NCBI GenBank assembly: GCA_002803225.1
Contig: NXFV01000940.1
Location: 174,391 to 238,390 of the forward strand
DNA: 64,000 nucleotides
Direction: 5' to 3'
DNA from: Gamarada debralockiae
Lineage: Eukaryota; Ascomycota; Leotiomycetes; Helotiales; Hyphodiscaceae
Of the stretch, positions 22,444 to 34,913 are shown piece after piece. A program made the position numbers and the translations under genes. Positions within the stretch are counted from its first letter, which is position 1. Each line of letters opens with the position of its first letter. The notes beneath the pieces are model-generated. The model was given only the letters and a program-made list of their open reading frames with translations, was not told the origin of the DNA and did no database searches.

Positions 22444-25400
22444 TTAACCTGCTGCTGAAACATACCTATTTCCACTTACACCCATCCCACCCCCATACCC
22501 ATCCCCATCATACGGATTCCCCCCAAAATACGTACCTTGACTCTGACCTTGACTCTGAGGGGAAGGACCACCGCTCCAAGGCGGTGTTGGAATCGGATAC
22601 TGTTCCGCTGGATACGATTGCGGGTTATAAGGCAAATAAGGCCTCAATGGAGCAGGCTGTCCTTCAGGCGGTGGAGTTTGAAATTGTGTTCCTGTTTGTG
22701 GTGGGGGTGGTATTTGATTAGAGTTAGTGTAGGTGTTTTCATCTAGACTCCAGGCTTGGTATTGGGATGTTGTAGGGTAGGGATTGTATGATGCTGTGGA
22801 TTGAGCTAGGGGTGTTCTGGGAGGTAGTGAAGGCGCATTTTGTTGTTTGTGTGGAGGGGTTGGAGCTTCTTGTTGATACGGGTCGCCGACAGGGAAGGCA
22901 GCCAGTGGAGGCTGTCCGGAGTTTGAGGTTGCGGGTGATGGTTTTCTTTTGATCCTCATTTGGGGAGACTGTAGGGTCATATCATTTGAAGGGGTGTCCA
23001 ATTGTGGTGTCCATTGCTGAGTCGGCCGATTTGTTGTGGGGTTCGAGCTTGGCTCTTGCAACCATTTATCCACCCCGAGTTCAGCAGGTGCTGTGGGTGG
23101 TGGAGTATCATTGCGTTTTGGTTCAATGGTAGCGTCGAGCTCGGAAGGCTGATCAAAGAGTGAGTTCAAATCCATTGGCGATGGCTCGTCCGTCTCAATG
23201 GTCTTCATCAATTGATCGTTGTCATTTGCTCCGTCCTCTGACCCATGTACGCTGAAGGAAAGCGGGCCAGCATCATCATTCGTAACAAAAGAGGCGTGGC
23301 TTCCTCTGCGCCCCTCTCCTTCTTGCTTGACAAATTTCACGCTTTGAATGATATCTGTGACGGCGGAGTTCCCTGATTCCATAGCAGTTTTGATCGCACT
23401 TAGAATTGCTGACGCCCGATTAACAAGCGGCCATAGACACTCCTCGTTCATATTCTCAACAGCTGTTTGAATGGCATTTAAGCCTTCCTTATTGGAATGC
23501 ATGATATCCGCGCCTTCGCTAAGCAAGTATTCGACGCAATCCTGATCTCCTCGGCATGCAGCGGCGATAAGCGCAGTGTCGCCCTCGTTGTCCGAGGTAT
23601 TAATATCAGCCCCGGCCTTTAAAAGAAGCTCCACAGATTCCTTGGGCAAGTATAAAGCGGCTTTGATCAATGGCGTAGAACCATCAAATCCGTCAAACAC
23701 ATTGACATCGGCATGAGCCTCGATCAAGAGTTCGACGATCTTGTCTTCTCCTCTCTCGGTGGCAGCAATTAGAGGGCATGTATGCGGTCCGGGACCAAGG
23801 TTAGGGTTTGCGTTGTGCTTGAGTAACAACTTGACCATGTCCAGTTTTCCAGCTTCACAAGCCGCCTGAAGCGCAGTGCCTGCGGGGAAGTTCTCGTTTG
23901 CGGTGCATGCATTTACGTCAGCGCCCCGCCCCAGAAGTTCTTCTACAATCTCCTCGTGCCCCTCAGCTGCAGCGGTCTGTAAAGCCCACCCGTCTGATGA
24001 GTTTACATCTACCTCTCTATCCAAGAGAAGCTTAACGAGATTGAGGTCCCCATTGTAAGCGACCTCTGTCAAAGCAGTCCCGCACCTAGTTTGAGCGTCA
24101 GTAAGTTTTGAAAGGCTTGAATGTCTCGAGATTCCAGGGGAATTCTTCTCTCAACGCAGTAAGGTTTCAAATTGATGGTACTCACTCTTCGTCCGCGGCA
24201 TTCGGGTTGGCCTGGAACTCGTTTAGGAGCATTTCGACTGTTGAATGTTTTCCACAGCCCGCAGCCTTGATCAAGGCTTTATCAAGTGTTTCCGGTAATA
24301 TTTCACCGTTGGTGTACTTCCAGACAGCCTACGAACCTCAAAATTAGTATTCCTTTCCATGCATGAGAATGTCCAAGGAATTCTGGGACAGCTGAAAAAG
24401 GGAGATAGCTAGCTCACCTGGAGAACCTTGTCCTGGTTCTCGGTAGCGCCAGAGGCTTCTTCGAACAATGCCCTACAATCAAGTGCCTGGCCCTGGTACC
24501 GTTCGAGAAGCATCATGAGAATATCCCAGTTGTTTTCTTCTGTTGCGGCCTCCAGAGCTTCTTGGAAACATTCCTGGGGGTGAGCGTACGACAGCAACTT
24601 GGAGAATACCTCGACTCGGCCGGCATCTGCAGCGGCCACCAGCGCCTTATCGTACTCCTCGGGGGGCAATTTATCGGCGCATGCATCGATGAGATACTCG
24701 AACATTGATAAGTCCGAAAGTTGTGCAGCCAGAGACAGTGGTCCAGCGTAGTCTTCGTCTTCAGAGGCAACTGTGGTAAGGGAAGCACCCTTTTCAATCA
24801 GAAGCTTAATGGCTTCACGGTTACCAGAGTAAATGGCGGCATTTACAACCGACCCAACATCGTCCGGCGAACAAGCATTGATGTCAGCTCCACGGTTGAT
24901 GAGCTTTCTCATGATCGGAGCATTTCCTTGCAGGGCTGCGTTGTGCAGCGGAGTGTCGTTCCCATCTTCTTTGCCATCATCGATGATTGCGCCCTTATTA
25001 AGCAGTTCTTCGACAATGTTGACTCGTCCGAAATAGGCTGCCAAATGTAACTGTCTTAATGTCAGCATCGCGTGGGACTTCGTGTAAAGCTTTAAGGACC
25101 ACAAACCGGAGTGTTGTCGGATTCATCCCGCAAATTGAGCTCATCCTGATGTCCATGCTTGATCAGGGCTACAACGAGCTGGCTAAAGCCAATTGAGGCA
25201 GCAACGTGCAGCGCAGAAAGATTTCGATCGAGGTTAAAGTCTTCAAAAGCAGCGGGGATTAATCGCGCATATTCAATGAGCCATCGCCGCCGGATCAGTG
25301 ACCCTGGTTTCCAAAACTCTTCCTCCAAACTCAAGTCCTCCGCGATTTCTATCGTGGCCTTACTCGCGTGGTAAAGCCAGTGCTTGACCGTGTAAGCAAG

Positions 25401-28057
25401 TGCAGTGTCCTTGACTCTCTGGGATTCTGCATCCATCTCTTCATCATCTGAATCGGCATCCCATTCAGAGTCGTCTTCACTGAGATCCTCCACGTCATCA
25501 TCCTCATCTTCTTCATCCCCATCTTCTTCATCCTCATCATCTGATGCTTCAGACGCATCCTCGCTGGAATCATCTGCATTATCATCGCCGTCGCCCTCTT
25601 TGCCCTCAGCGGGCTCCGATTCTGGCTCGGGCTCGGGCTCCGGGTAATTCAAGAGCTCCATCAGATGAGAAAAAGAGCGGAAAGAGAGGACCCCATGCTG
25701 CCATGTCGTGGCTTCCTTTGAAAGTCCTAGGAGTTTCTCGGCATTTGCGAGGAGGTGACTCTTGACCACCACGTTCATGAAGCAGATCTTGACCTCCGCT
25801 CCACTTGTACGCTTGACCACTAGCAGGGGTTTGCATTGTTCCACCAATTGACGGAGTTTCGACTTTTCTTCATGCTTTTTCTCTCCATCCTTCTTCTCTT
25901 CATCCTTCTTTTCCTCTTCTTTCTGGTACAGGCCGGTCAATACGCCTAGCTCAGGCTCTGTTGGGTCCTCAAAAGTGAGAACAAGCGCCGTAGCATTTCG
26001 TGGATCCTCTCGACATCTTGGATATTCGAACTAAAAATCTGTAGCCATGCTCTCTCCAGAAGTGATGTCAGGTCTTGAGGCATATCTTGGAGAATGTGAC
26101 GAACTGTGAGCTCGTTCTCGTTCTCAGGAATTTCCTTAAGGTGGATGCAGGCGATATCGATCCATTGTGTATTTTGCGCTCGTCTACCGATCAAACTGCT
26201 GGTGAAATATGCTGCCGCTTTGTTGTACTTCTTTTCCTCGCTCAGCGCTCGGACTTTGATGTACGCATGTTTACGAAGTTCCAGCTGGACTTGGCTTTCG
26301 TATTTCTCGTCTTCAAGGTCAATGAGACGGACTCCAGGAACTTTCAGAGCCTCCCTGACGACGTACTTGTCCCTGCTAGTGAATAGCCATCTAACCGGCA
26401 CTCGTTTCTGGTTCGGGAGGTTGATGTTCATCAGCTCTGAGTTGATAAGGTTCATCAACTTTGTTGTAGAATCACTCTCCTCCGGAAGGACATGCAAGTT
26501 GTTAATCACAAAATATACCTTGCTCCCAATAAACTCGTCTGAAAGCATGTCTTGGAGAACTTGCCACATGTTCTCTACTGTCAATTGAGGGGTTGACTTT
26601 GAAGCATCCTCCTTGGCCTTCTTTTTGACAAAGTGTTTCGCATACGGAGCCAGCACTCCTTGCTGTTTGACTAACTGCCACAACAAAGACTTGAGCAAGT
26701 CCTCCGCCGTAGAATAGTCTGCCATTGGCTCGCAGAAGAAATACGCGAGCAGAGTAGGCGCCTGGCCACTTGGTGATTCTAAGTCGGCCATAATCATCTT
26801 CTCGATCTCGTCAATGGCTGCGATCACGTTGTTGGTCTTGCCTCTACCTTCAGGGCCCTCAATCCACAAGCAGTCCACGCCTCTAGCATTCGTATCGGTC
26901 GGTGAGGTAGGCGAGATGGGTGAAGCGAGATCATAATCCGGGGAAGCAGTAGACAGCCAGTCGCGGTACTCCTGTTCCTTAGTAAGCCAAGAAGATGCAG
27001 CGTATTTTCCACCTAGGGCTTTGCGTTTCTTCTGGATCTGGGCGCCTTCAAGAACCTCCATGACATCTGTGATAGTTTCATGGTTGATATTGCGGGTTGA
27101 GTTGAGCCGGTTCTTGACCACAAGCTGGGCTCCGTGTATGATGGTCTTCAACGGATTTCGTACCAGCTGATATCGCTCATCCTTTGGGCCATCGAACTTG
27201 ACAAGGTCCCGATGGATGCATGCAAGACCCATATCAAGGATGCCAGGTAGGGTGGCCGAATCGCGAGTTACGAATTCTGCGATCTCTTTGGGAGTCTTGA
27301 TCCAGCTCGGTAGACCGGCTAGTTGGGCAAAATTTGTTGGTTGTTCCTCATAAAAACAAAAAAGCTCGATCCTTTGGCTCAGTTTCCCGACAAGTCGCAT
27401 AAAGTCGTTTTTCAGCTCCCTCAGACCTTCGTCCCCGGGCTTCATTAGATCAAGCAGCTTTGAGGAATTCGCTTTGTCAAACTTTTCTCCGACCAAAGCA
27501 AAGAAACTAGCCGCCGCCGCTGCAAGAGCACCGCCAAACGGCGTTCCGAAGAAAATGCAACCTGCAATAGTCTCGAACATCGCAGGAAACTGGTCCCTAC
27601 GCGAGTCCGCAAGAGTTATAGCCTTGGCAATGACCAAACCTCCCATGCTGTGACCGATGAAAACAATCGGACGCCGTGGGCATTTCTCCCTGTTGATTTT
27701 CAGGCCATGGAGGAGAGTTGATCCGAGGTTGCCCAAGTATTGTTTGACCTTGAGTGGCCCCGTCCACGCTGATTCATATAGATACAGAAGAATTCGCGAT
27801 TTTGGGAAGTCCCTCACGAGTCCGTCCTTGTCTGAGGTCCAGTTGAAGTCGTTGATATTTGATCGCCAACTATTGATTGGATCAGCGCCAAGCCCCGGAA
27901 CAAACACGATATCGACTTCCGGAATGATATCAGATCCGGCTGGTGGATAAAGCGTTCTGATGCCTTGCTTGACATCTTCAAGAGTCTTCTTCGGTTTGCG
28001 AGTTGTGTTAGCCCGGGCAATTGCGGCTTTCCGCGTGTCTGAACGTCTTATAGACAT
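22444..28057 (-). CDS. alpha/beta hydrolase-NACHT-ankyrin STAND protein (fungal NLR-like), with a frameshift
   Basis: Exons are 28057-25107, 25050-24418, 24328-24186 and 24085-22444, about 1789 aa after allowing one missing base. Residues 47-180 form an alpha/beta hydrolase with the GHSMGG nucleophile elbow at 135-140. A NACHT follows, with P-loop GPEGRGKT at 401-408, a weak Walker B (FVINN, lacking the usual Asp pair) near 516, and RWLFTSR. Next come a Lys/Glu-rich stretch, an extremely acidic Glu/Asp/Ser region, at least eight ankyrin repeats (DNTPLHLAA joined across the 25051-25106 intron), and a Pro/Gln-rich tail. Near 25985-25990 the frame shifts by one: conserved sequence continues as LVLTFEDPTEPEL only if one G is restored in a short G run. 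Such architecture is associated with non-self recognition or programmed death responses; activity here is inference. It interrupts the catabolic genes. Confidence 0.8.
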
Positions 28058-29536
28058 CGTGATGACAGTATTTCATGCAGGTGATGGTGAAGTTGGGCGA
28101 CGAACATCAATCTTAGACGTAGCTGGTATGAGAAGCTGTGAGAGTTGAGTGTGCTCAGCTGGCCGTTGATGTTGACTGAGTATCGTTCGGTCGTTGCAGT
28201 GGATAGTTGATTTTGTCTGAATTGTCATCCGAGGTGAGCTGACAGAAGAGGGAAATGATCATGTCTGTTTGATGAGCGGCTGAAAAGTTGATGGATCAGC
28301 TTGGGGGCGGGAACTTTGTTTCTCCAGCATCGTTGTTTTGGAGAACAAAAGCTTGCCTAGCTGACTGCTCGGGGAAGCCGCAGCCACCCGCCTCTGGAGA
28401 AGGTCAATGCATCTTTTTTGATTATAAGAGGTCGCCTTCGAATGGGAATCGATGCTGTCGACGTGCTGGAGACGTAGAAAGTGTGCAACCCTCATTCCCC
28501 AGTTGCTCGCTGGGATTCGTGCATAATGCTCATTCCAGCCATGTCGAAGTTTGGTCGCGACGTCCTGAAGTCCAAGAGCAAATGCCACCTTTCAGCAACA
28601 GCCATTCATAAGCGGTGGCGCAAATGTTGCTGGTGGCTTTCTAAGACATACTTCATTCGCCCACGTTGACTTCAACAACATCCTCAAACTTTTATCTACG
28701 GATACAGCCCAGAAGTATTACTATAGCGCTAGTAGGGGTCTCAATTTAACCCCCCTGCCACAACAGGCCGCGAAAACATAGAAAAGGACATGTATATAGT
28801 CCTCTTCTTAGGGATCATTCCAGTGTTTAAATGAAGCTTTTTGGTAGTCTATGGCGAAAGTTATGAGGTGTTGAAATCGCGTATGGCGTTCAGACATCTG
28901 TCCACTGTAGCAATACTTGTGGGCTGTACCTCCGTATGCACCTGATCGAAGGCCTCCTGATCGTCAAGTTCCAAAGCTCTGTACGCCGGGAAGGGCCGCG
29001 CAGAAATACTTTGTAACCCAATCGGACCGTTCTCATTCGAGGCATCGGTACCCAAATGGCTGGCTACTCCCTTGTCAGATTGGACCCTCAGCCGCACGCC
29101 CCCATATGGAGGCCTGCATTCGGTGACCCGAACAGGGATGGTTGCTAAGGAACTTAATTGGATGCCTTCCATTATTGCCAAGAGAAGCCTGTCAGCAGCT
29201 GCTGAGATTGCGACAATTTTGGACGGCCGAATCTCACATCCTCGCTTGCCCTCGTCCCAGAAATCCTATATTCCAGGAGTCATACCTGTGCTTTCTGTAG
29301 CAATGGACTCTCGAGACCCAATTCTGAGCCTCAACAAGCTACCAGTACAATAACATTGTGCTCCTCGAAGTATCTATTTCCATAACTTTCCGATCTTCCT
29401 CATCTCTCAAGCTTCAGGGAGCACTACCGCTTACTTTCTGGGTTTCTGCAATCTAGAGTGCAATAGCACTGGAGCATTCCAATAGCTTCTTGGCAAGCAT
29501 TTTAATCTTCTTTGCCTCTCACGCTCTTCAAGCACA
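28058..29536. other. 1.5 kb intergenic region
   Basis: This lies between two divergent genes. Short open frames occur on both strands around 28259-28611 and 28861-29353, but none shows a recognisable domain, signal peptide or consistent splicing. The first few hundred bases likely hold the promoter of the NACHT gene. Confidence 0.4.
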
Positions 29537-30593
29537 ATGGCTACTCCACAAATCCCTTTCACTGTCAACGTTCTCGAGAAAAACGATCCTCCTAAAGCGC
29601 AAGACCAAACACAAACACAACACTTTCCAATCCCTCCTTCCAGCAACATCTCGCACCAAAATCGACAGCATCATAACTCCGCAACCGACCCTCGAGTTCC
29701 TGGAAAAAGAACTTCTCGTCAAACGACTAAATGCTATTCAACAACATCTCTGGCTATGCGGTCGTCCAATGCCAGCTAGACCTCTCCACAATCAAGTCCT
29801 CCTCGGCCGCAACATAACAATTACTGAGAATATGGAGTTGCACCTCGTATGGTCCAAGAACCGGATCTTCATCAAGCCCATCCCATTATACCTTCTCGAC
29901 CCAGAATTTTGGACAGTCCATCTCATGCCTTCCGAGTCGGAGTCAATGTCCGAGAAGACTTCAGACATGCAGTTACAACGACAACAGCAACTACACAGCT
30001 GCGCCCTCGGTTTCCTATTCTCATACACCGGCCTAATTGCCTACGAGTCCGATTTCAAAATCGCCCAATCATCTAACCTTCTCCCCTCCACCATCACCTG
30101 GTCAAACTGGCAAATCTTCACCACCCAATTCCTCACCCACCACTGCTACGCCGCCCTTAATCCCCGCTACTGGTACGGCGAACTGCGTCTCACGCGCCTC
30201 AACAAAGTCTACCGCTTCAGGAAAGGCTTCCTCCTCCGCGGCTACTCAAAAGTAGCTGACAACGCAGTCTACGACGACATCTTACGCGACAATTTCGCGG
30301 CATTAGCGTCGGTGTTGGCTTATGTGGCTATTGCGTTGACGGCGATGCAGCTTGGTATTGCGACTGATGAGTTGGGTCACAATAGTGCGTTCCAGAATGC
30401 GAGTTATGGATTGACTGTGTTTTCAATAATCGTGCCGTTGATAGTTTCGGTGTTTATTGCTTTTGGTGTTGTGGTTCTGGTGGTGAGTAATTGGTTGGCG
30501 ACGGAGTCGTATGAGCGGAGGAGATTCCGAGAAATGGGCGTAGAGCCCTTTTGGAGGAAACAGAAGCAGGCTGGAAACGAAAGATCGAGATGA
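29537..30593 (+). CDS. DUF6601-type membrane protein, 5' end uncertain
   Basis: The core reads LWLCGRPMPARPLHNQVLL, MELHLVWSKNRIFIKPIP and LDPEFW, then ALNPRYWYGELRLTRLN. Two C-terminal hydrophobic segments (around AALASVLAYVAIALTAMQLGIA and a longer YGLTVFSIIVPL segment) are followed by a basic tail. This matches the fungal DUF6601 family, small two-helix membrane proteins of unknown function. The most likely start is the ATG at 29537 (MATPQIPFT). From there the frame must shift by one base near 29635-29640 to enter the conserved frame, since the conserved frame itself has no good upstream ATG. Either one extra T is present in a CCTCCTTCC stretch or the true start is different. Confidence 0.65.
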
Positions 30594-31833
30594 CCACCAG
30601 GAACATTAGGTTGTCGAGAGTCAGGTGAGTTATATGAGAAGGCAGCTAGGGAGGAAATGTAAGGATAAGTCGAAGCTCCGTTAGAGGAAACGGGCTGGGG
30701 GTGAAGAATACTTATGATCTGGGACACTGACATCGTCAGAGACGAGGTATATATGTAGGTAAAGGTATAAGAGAGGGCATGTAAGGATAAGGTGAAGCGA
30801 AGGGGAGAGAAAAGGGGCGAGCTAGTCGCTTGGCTCAAAAGCAGGCGGGGAGGCAAGATTTCGATGCCTTGGCGCAAATAGTACCACAAGACCTGGGAAA
30901 TCCACTTGATTTCAGCCAGCGAAATGGTAGAAATGAAAGTTCCGGGCTACACATAGTCAGCGCACATTATCCCAGCGGACCTTATCCGCCTAACTTCAGC
31001 AACGAAACGAATGAAATGAAAACCTTAAGCGGCACTTGGCCTTTGAACTCCCCTATATGCCTATCAATATAATTATTAAGAAAGGCCAGGGCTCAATAGT
31101 AGCTACTACTAGCTACACTGCATTGTCTGAGCCAGGCTTAAGATTTCTAGAGAATAGTACGTTAGTAGCTAATGTTGCTAAGGCCTAGCGTACTAAGACT
31201 GCGCCTTCCTATGGCAGCTACGCCTACTAGCTATTCCTGGAGATATACAATAAGTGTGTTAGGGCTGCTCCATTAATGTTTAAAACTTGCCCTTGATTTT
31301 GTAAGCTATTCTTGGATAGGCTAACTGGGAAAGCCCTTAAGTTTAAGCCAAGATGGCCAAGGTTATAGATATAAGCCTCTAGGAGCAAGGACTACTACAA
31401 GCACTAGGAGAAGGTAGTAGCCAAGGCAGGGAAGGTGGCACTCCTAATGTCATTCGGGTTGGAGAAGAAGCTCTTCTTTTAACCACTATATTTAGTGCTC
31501 TTCCAATGGCACATTTTGTTCGCGTTAGGTCGTAACAAGGTCCAAATGAGACCTTCCATCACTTAGATCGAATTTGAGAAGGATTCAGTCCATAAAGAAG
31601 CTTATTCAATTCTAAAATAGTAGGATTGCTCTCAATCGTGAATACCTCGACTAGAAGCGCCATATTCCCGATTCGGGCAGCTCGTGGCCGAGATCGAGGC
31701 CTGCATCCGCACCTGCAGATAGCGATAACGACATTATTGGCATCTGATCAGACCCTCCCTTCCAGACTTCACTCCACCACCATTCGACCACTATGCCCAT
31801 CGCCATCGCATATATTACCTCTTCGTCTTCCCA
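30594..31833. other. intergenic region with decayed repeat sequence
   Basis: From about 31070 to 31620 the sequence is rich in TA and in short TAGCTACTA-type palindromic runs. Stop codons occur in all frames, and the texture is unlike the flanking genes. It resembles a point-mutated transposon relic, but no coding motif of a known element could be identified. The final 200 bp would be the promoter of the C2H2 regulator. Confidence 0.4.
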
Positions 31834-34798
31834 ATGACAGACAATCTGCCCGCGTCATCTCCAACCTCCGCTCCTGCGCTCGTAAAGGAATTCCGCTGCA
31901 CTTACGGAACGTGCACGAAGTCCTTCTCCCGCGCAGAGCATCTCCATCGGCATGCGCTTAATCACAATGATGGCAATGGTACAACATGCGCGCGATGTAG
32001 CGCGGTGTTTAAGAGGAAGGATTTGTTAGGTATGTCCTTCAAGTCCGAGTTTCTCTGGGAATGAAATGGCTTGTCTGACAATACGCTGCAGATAGACATA
32101 TGGCGCGACATAAAGAAAAGGACGATGAAGCCGGCGGAGAGGGACTGGGGAAACTGTTGACGAGGAAGAGGCTGTGGAGGGACTCAAACGGTATGATTAT
32201 TGCGGATCGAAGGCCGGAGCATGAGAAGAAACGGAAGCGCCCTTCAACGACGTCGCAAGATACGAATTCTTCGAGACAAGCTGGGCCGGTCGAGTCCAGT
32301 ACCCCTCCCGCGAACGATGCGCGCGCACCGCTTTCTCCTCCTACATCAGATCCCACTGGGTCGGAGGCAAATGGAAATACTGGGAACGCTGTCTCGGTGT
32401 CTGCAGATGATCAATGGCCTGTACCGATAGATGATACGATTCTCCCGCTTGAAGATACGGTTATGGACTCTTTTGATTTCTTGTGCAATGCGTCGTGGGG
32501 TAATCAGCCGTTGCAAGGGCAGACTGGAGGAATAAACACAGATCTGCCTTACGATGATATTTTTGTCCCAGATACTGGTAAGCTACGTTCTGCACTCGTT
32601 TCCGGAAGATTATGCTAACTCTTTCACAGCCAGTTCTTTCAATATGCCCTTCACAACTATGTCCTATTACAACTGGCTATTTGGGAATGACCCATGGCCG
32701 ACAGCCACCTTCGATACTCTCAGCCCTCAGATGCATTCTCAACCCTCGAGACCTGCACCACATGTATCGAATATTGGAAGTCTTCTGAGTGGATACGACG
32801 ATTCACATCGAGTCGGATTGCCTCAACCTGGACATGAAATACCTCACAGGAAAGCCCTCCCGAGTTGGACCTCCGACTTTTCAAGTAGTTCTCATTCATC
32901 GGAGAAGCACGATCAAGCAGTTTCAAAATCAGCAGAGTTACTGCTTATGTTACAAAGCGGCCAGTCCCATCCCAGTCGGTATACTTCAGATGTTCGTGAT
33001 GGTAGTATATCAGATGAATCTACTACACAGTCTCATGGGTTGGCATCAACAAGCACTCACTACCTGCCGACGCCAATAAGCGCTAGATCTAATCAGGATT
33101 CGACCTCAAACTATGGGCAGTCGAGACGAATACGAAAGCTGCCTATCATCGACGAGACTGCCCGAGAAGCTGTCTTGTCACTTGTTGATCAGGCGCATCC
33201 AAAGTCTCCAGAAGGCACCGAGATATCGAGAGATCACCCACTTTTGGGTATGGAGGCCCTGCAGCAATGGAGCGATCTGTTTTTCAGCCGCTTCAATGTT
33301 TCTTATCCTTTGCTGCATCAAGCAACCTTTGATCCGGCACAAACGGAGCCTTTACTGCTGACTTCCGTCCTCCTCCTTGGCGCGACCTATAGCAACAAAG
33401 ACGACCACCTCTTTTCGATTTGCATACACAATGTCATGCGGACGCAAATACTTGGGAGTGAGGCTTTTACGACTCGACCGACTTTATGGATACTGCAAAC
33501 TATCCTGCTGATCGAGTGCTTTGGGAAGTCGAGAGCTGGCCAACTGCAACATGATATGTCGCATCTTTTCCATGGTTTACTCATAAACCTGATCCGAAGA
33601 AGCGATTGCCAATCAGCCTGCTGCAGGACATTCAACGAAGGAGAAGCAGATCAAGATATAAGGTGGAGGGCAGAGGTTGAAGCTGAGCAAAAGAGAAGGC
33701 TGGCTCTGCTATGCTTTATGTGGGACACTCAACACGCAGTTCTATTCTCCCAGTCTCTCTGCATGAACGCAGCAGAGCTCAAACTATCATTGCCATGGGA
33801 CACCGCGCTTTGGGAAGCCGACACAGCCGAGGAGTGGCATGCGATGAATTCAAGAGTGCAACCGTTTCCCCCCTATCTTTCCGTTCTCAAGTCCTACATC
33901 AATCCAGGACCATCATCGCGGACCCCCAGACTCAATGGTCTTTCTAGGGTTCTCATGCTGCACGGACTAATGTCAGTGGCGTGGGATCTAAATCGGAGAG
34001 ACCAGACTTCATTAGGTGCATATTCCGTCCCTCTCACTCCTAGACAAAACCTAACACCTCGTAGGAATCACAATCACAGGCGCAGGAGAATCCTGGCAAT
34101 CACGCATCGCCCGATCCTACGACACATGGAAAGCGGATTTCGACAACTACAGCAAAGAAACCCTCCTATCCCTCGATGACGCCTCTCCCGAACGCGACGA
34201 ATTCCAGAAATTCTGCACAGCTAATCTGGCAGTCTACCACGCCGCACACATCATCCTCCACGTCGAGATCATCGATCTACAAATTTATGCTGGTGCAAGC
34301 CATATCATCGGCCGTCCAGTCACGAAAGTAGATCGCGATCGTTCACGACAACGCATTGAACGCTGGGCTAAGAGAGGTTCAATTTCAGCTGCGAAGGCAG
34401 GCTCACACGCTGCGAGCCTCTTACGGGATGGGATACGCAAACTCAAGAATTGGGATGCTGATGATGTGTTCCATTACCCGTGGTGTTTGTACCTCGCAAC
34501 ACTGACATGCTGGGCGTTCCAAGTTGCGAGCAAAGCTGGTGTAGGGAGTGAGAATGGAGAACAAGGCGACAACAGTGACGACGAAGACGCGGATTGGGAT
34601 AGCAAAGCAGAGATGAATGCGCTTGTCAGCGCCATGACGCGGTCGAATCTTGGGGATCTTTGGAGGGTTGCGGGAAAGTATCGCACGAGTGATCTGCCTA
34701 GGGTGATGGCGAAGCATTTAGCTTCCATTAGGTGGGCGGTGGTGCAGGAGGGCATGATTGTGCTTAAAGGGTTGATAGGGAAGGGGAAGGTAACCTGA
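31834..34798 (+). CDS. C2H2 zinc finger / fungal_trans transcription factor, candidate HxnR-type regulator
   Basis: Exons 31834-32029, 32092-32577, 32630-34015 and 34065-34798 give 933 aa. Two C2H2 fingers sit at residues about 22-70 (CTYGTC..H..H and CARC..H..H). The second is completed across the first intron as FKRKDLLDRHMARH. A basic, Ser/Pro-rich region follows, then the fungal-specific transcription factor domain (from about residue 330; WSDLFFSRFNVSYPLLHQ, TLWILQTILLIECFG). Two N-terminal C2H2 fingers with this middle homology region form a known regulator class that includes HxnR, the activator of nicotinate catabolism in A. nidulans. It lies next to two aromatic monooxygenases. It is probably nuclear and pathway-specific; the precise pathway is inferred from neighbours. 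Confidence 0.87.
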
Positions 34799-34913
34799 AT
34801 GTTGGGGTGATAGTTGGAATATCTAAGTAGAGATGCCCTAAGGGCAGATAATTCAAGTTACGGATTACCCATCTCCAACGTCTTCCTATCTTCGTGCACA
34901 AGGATTGGCGAGT

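Noticed and set aside
25405..25647. Extremely Ser-rich plus-strand frame
   Set aside because: It is the complement of the Glu/Asp-rich tract of the NACHT-ankyrin gene.
28861..29353. Opposed frames of 93-106 codons
   Set aside because: They overlap each other, show no known domains, and no start or splice context supports either.
1985..31220. A 16-base match (GCGCCTTCCTATGGC core) between about 1990 and 31205
   Set aside because: One such match is expected by chance in 64 kb, and similarity does not extend.
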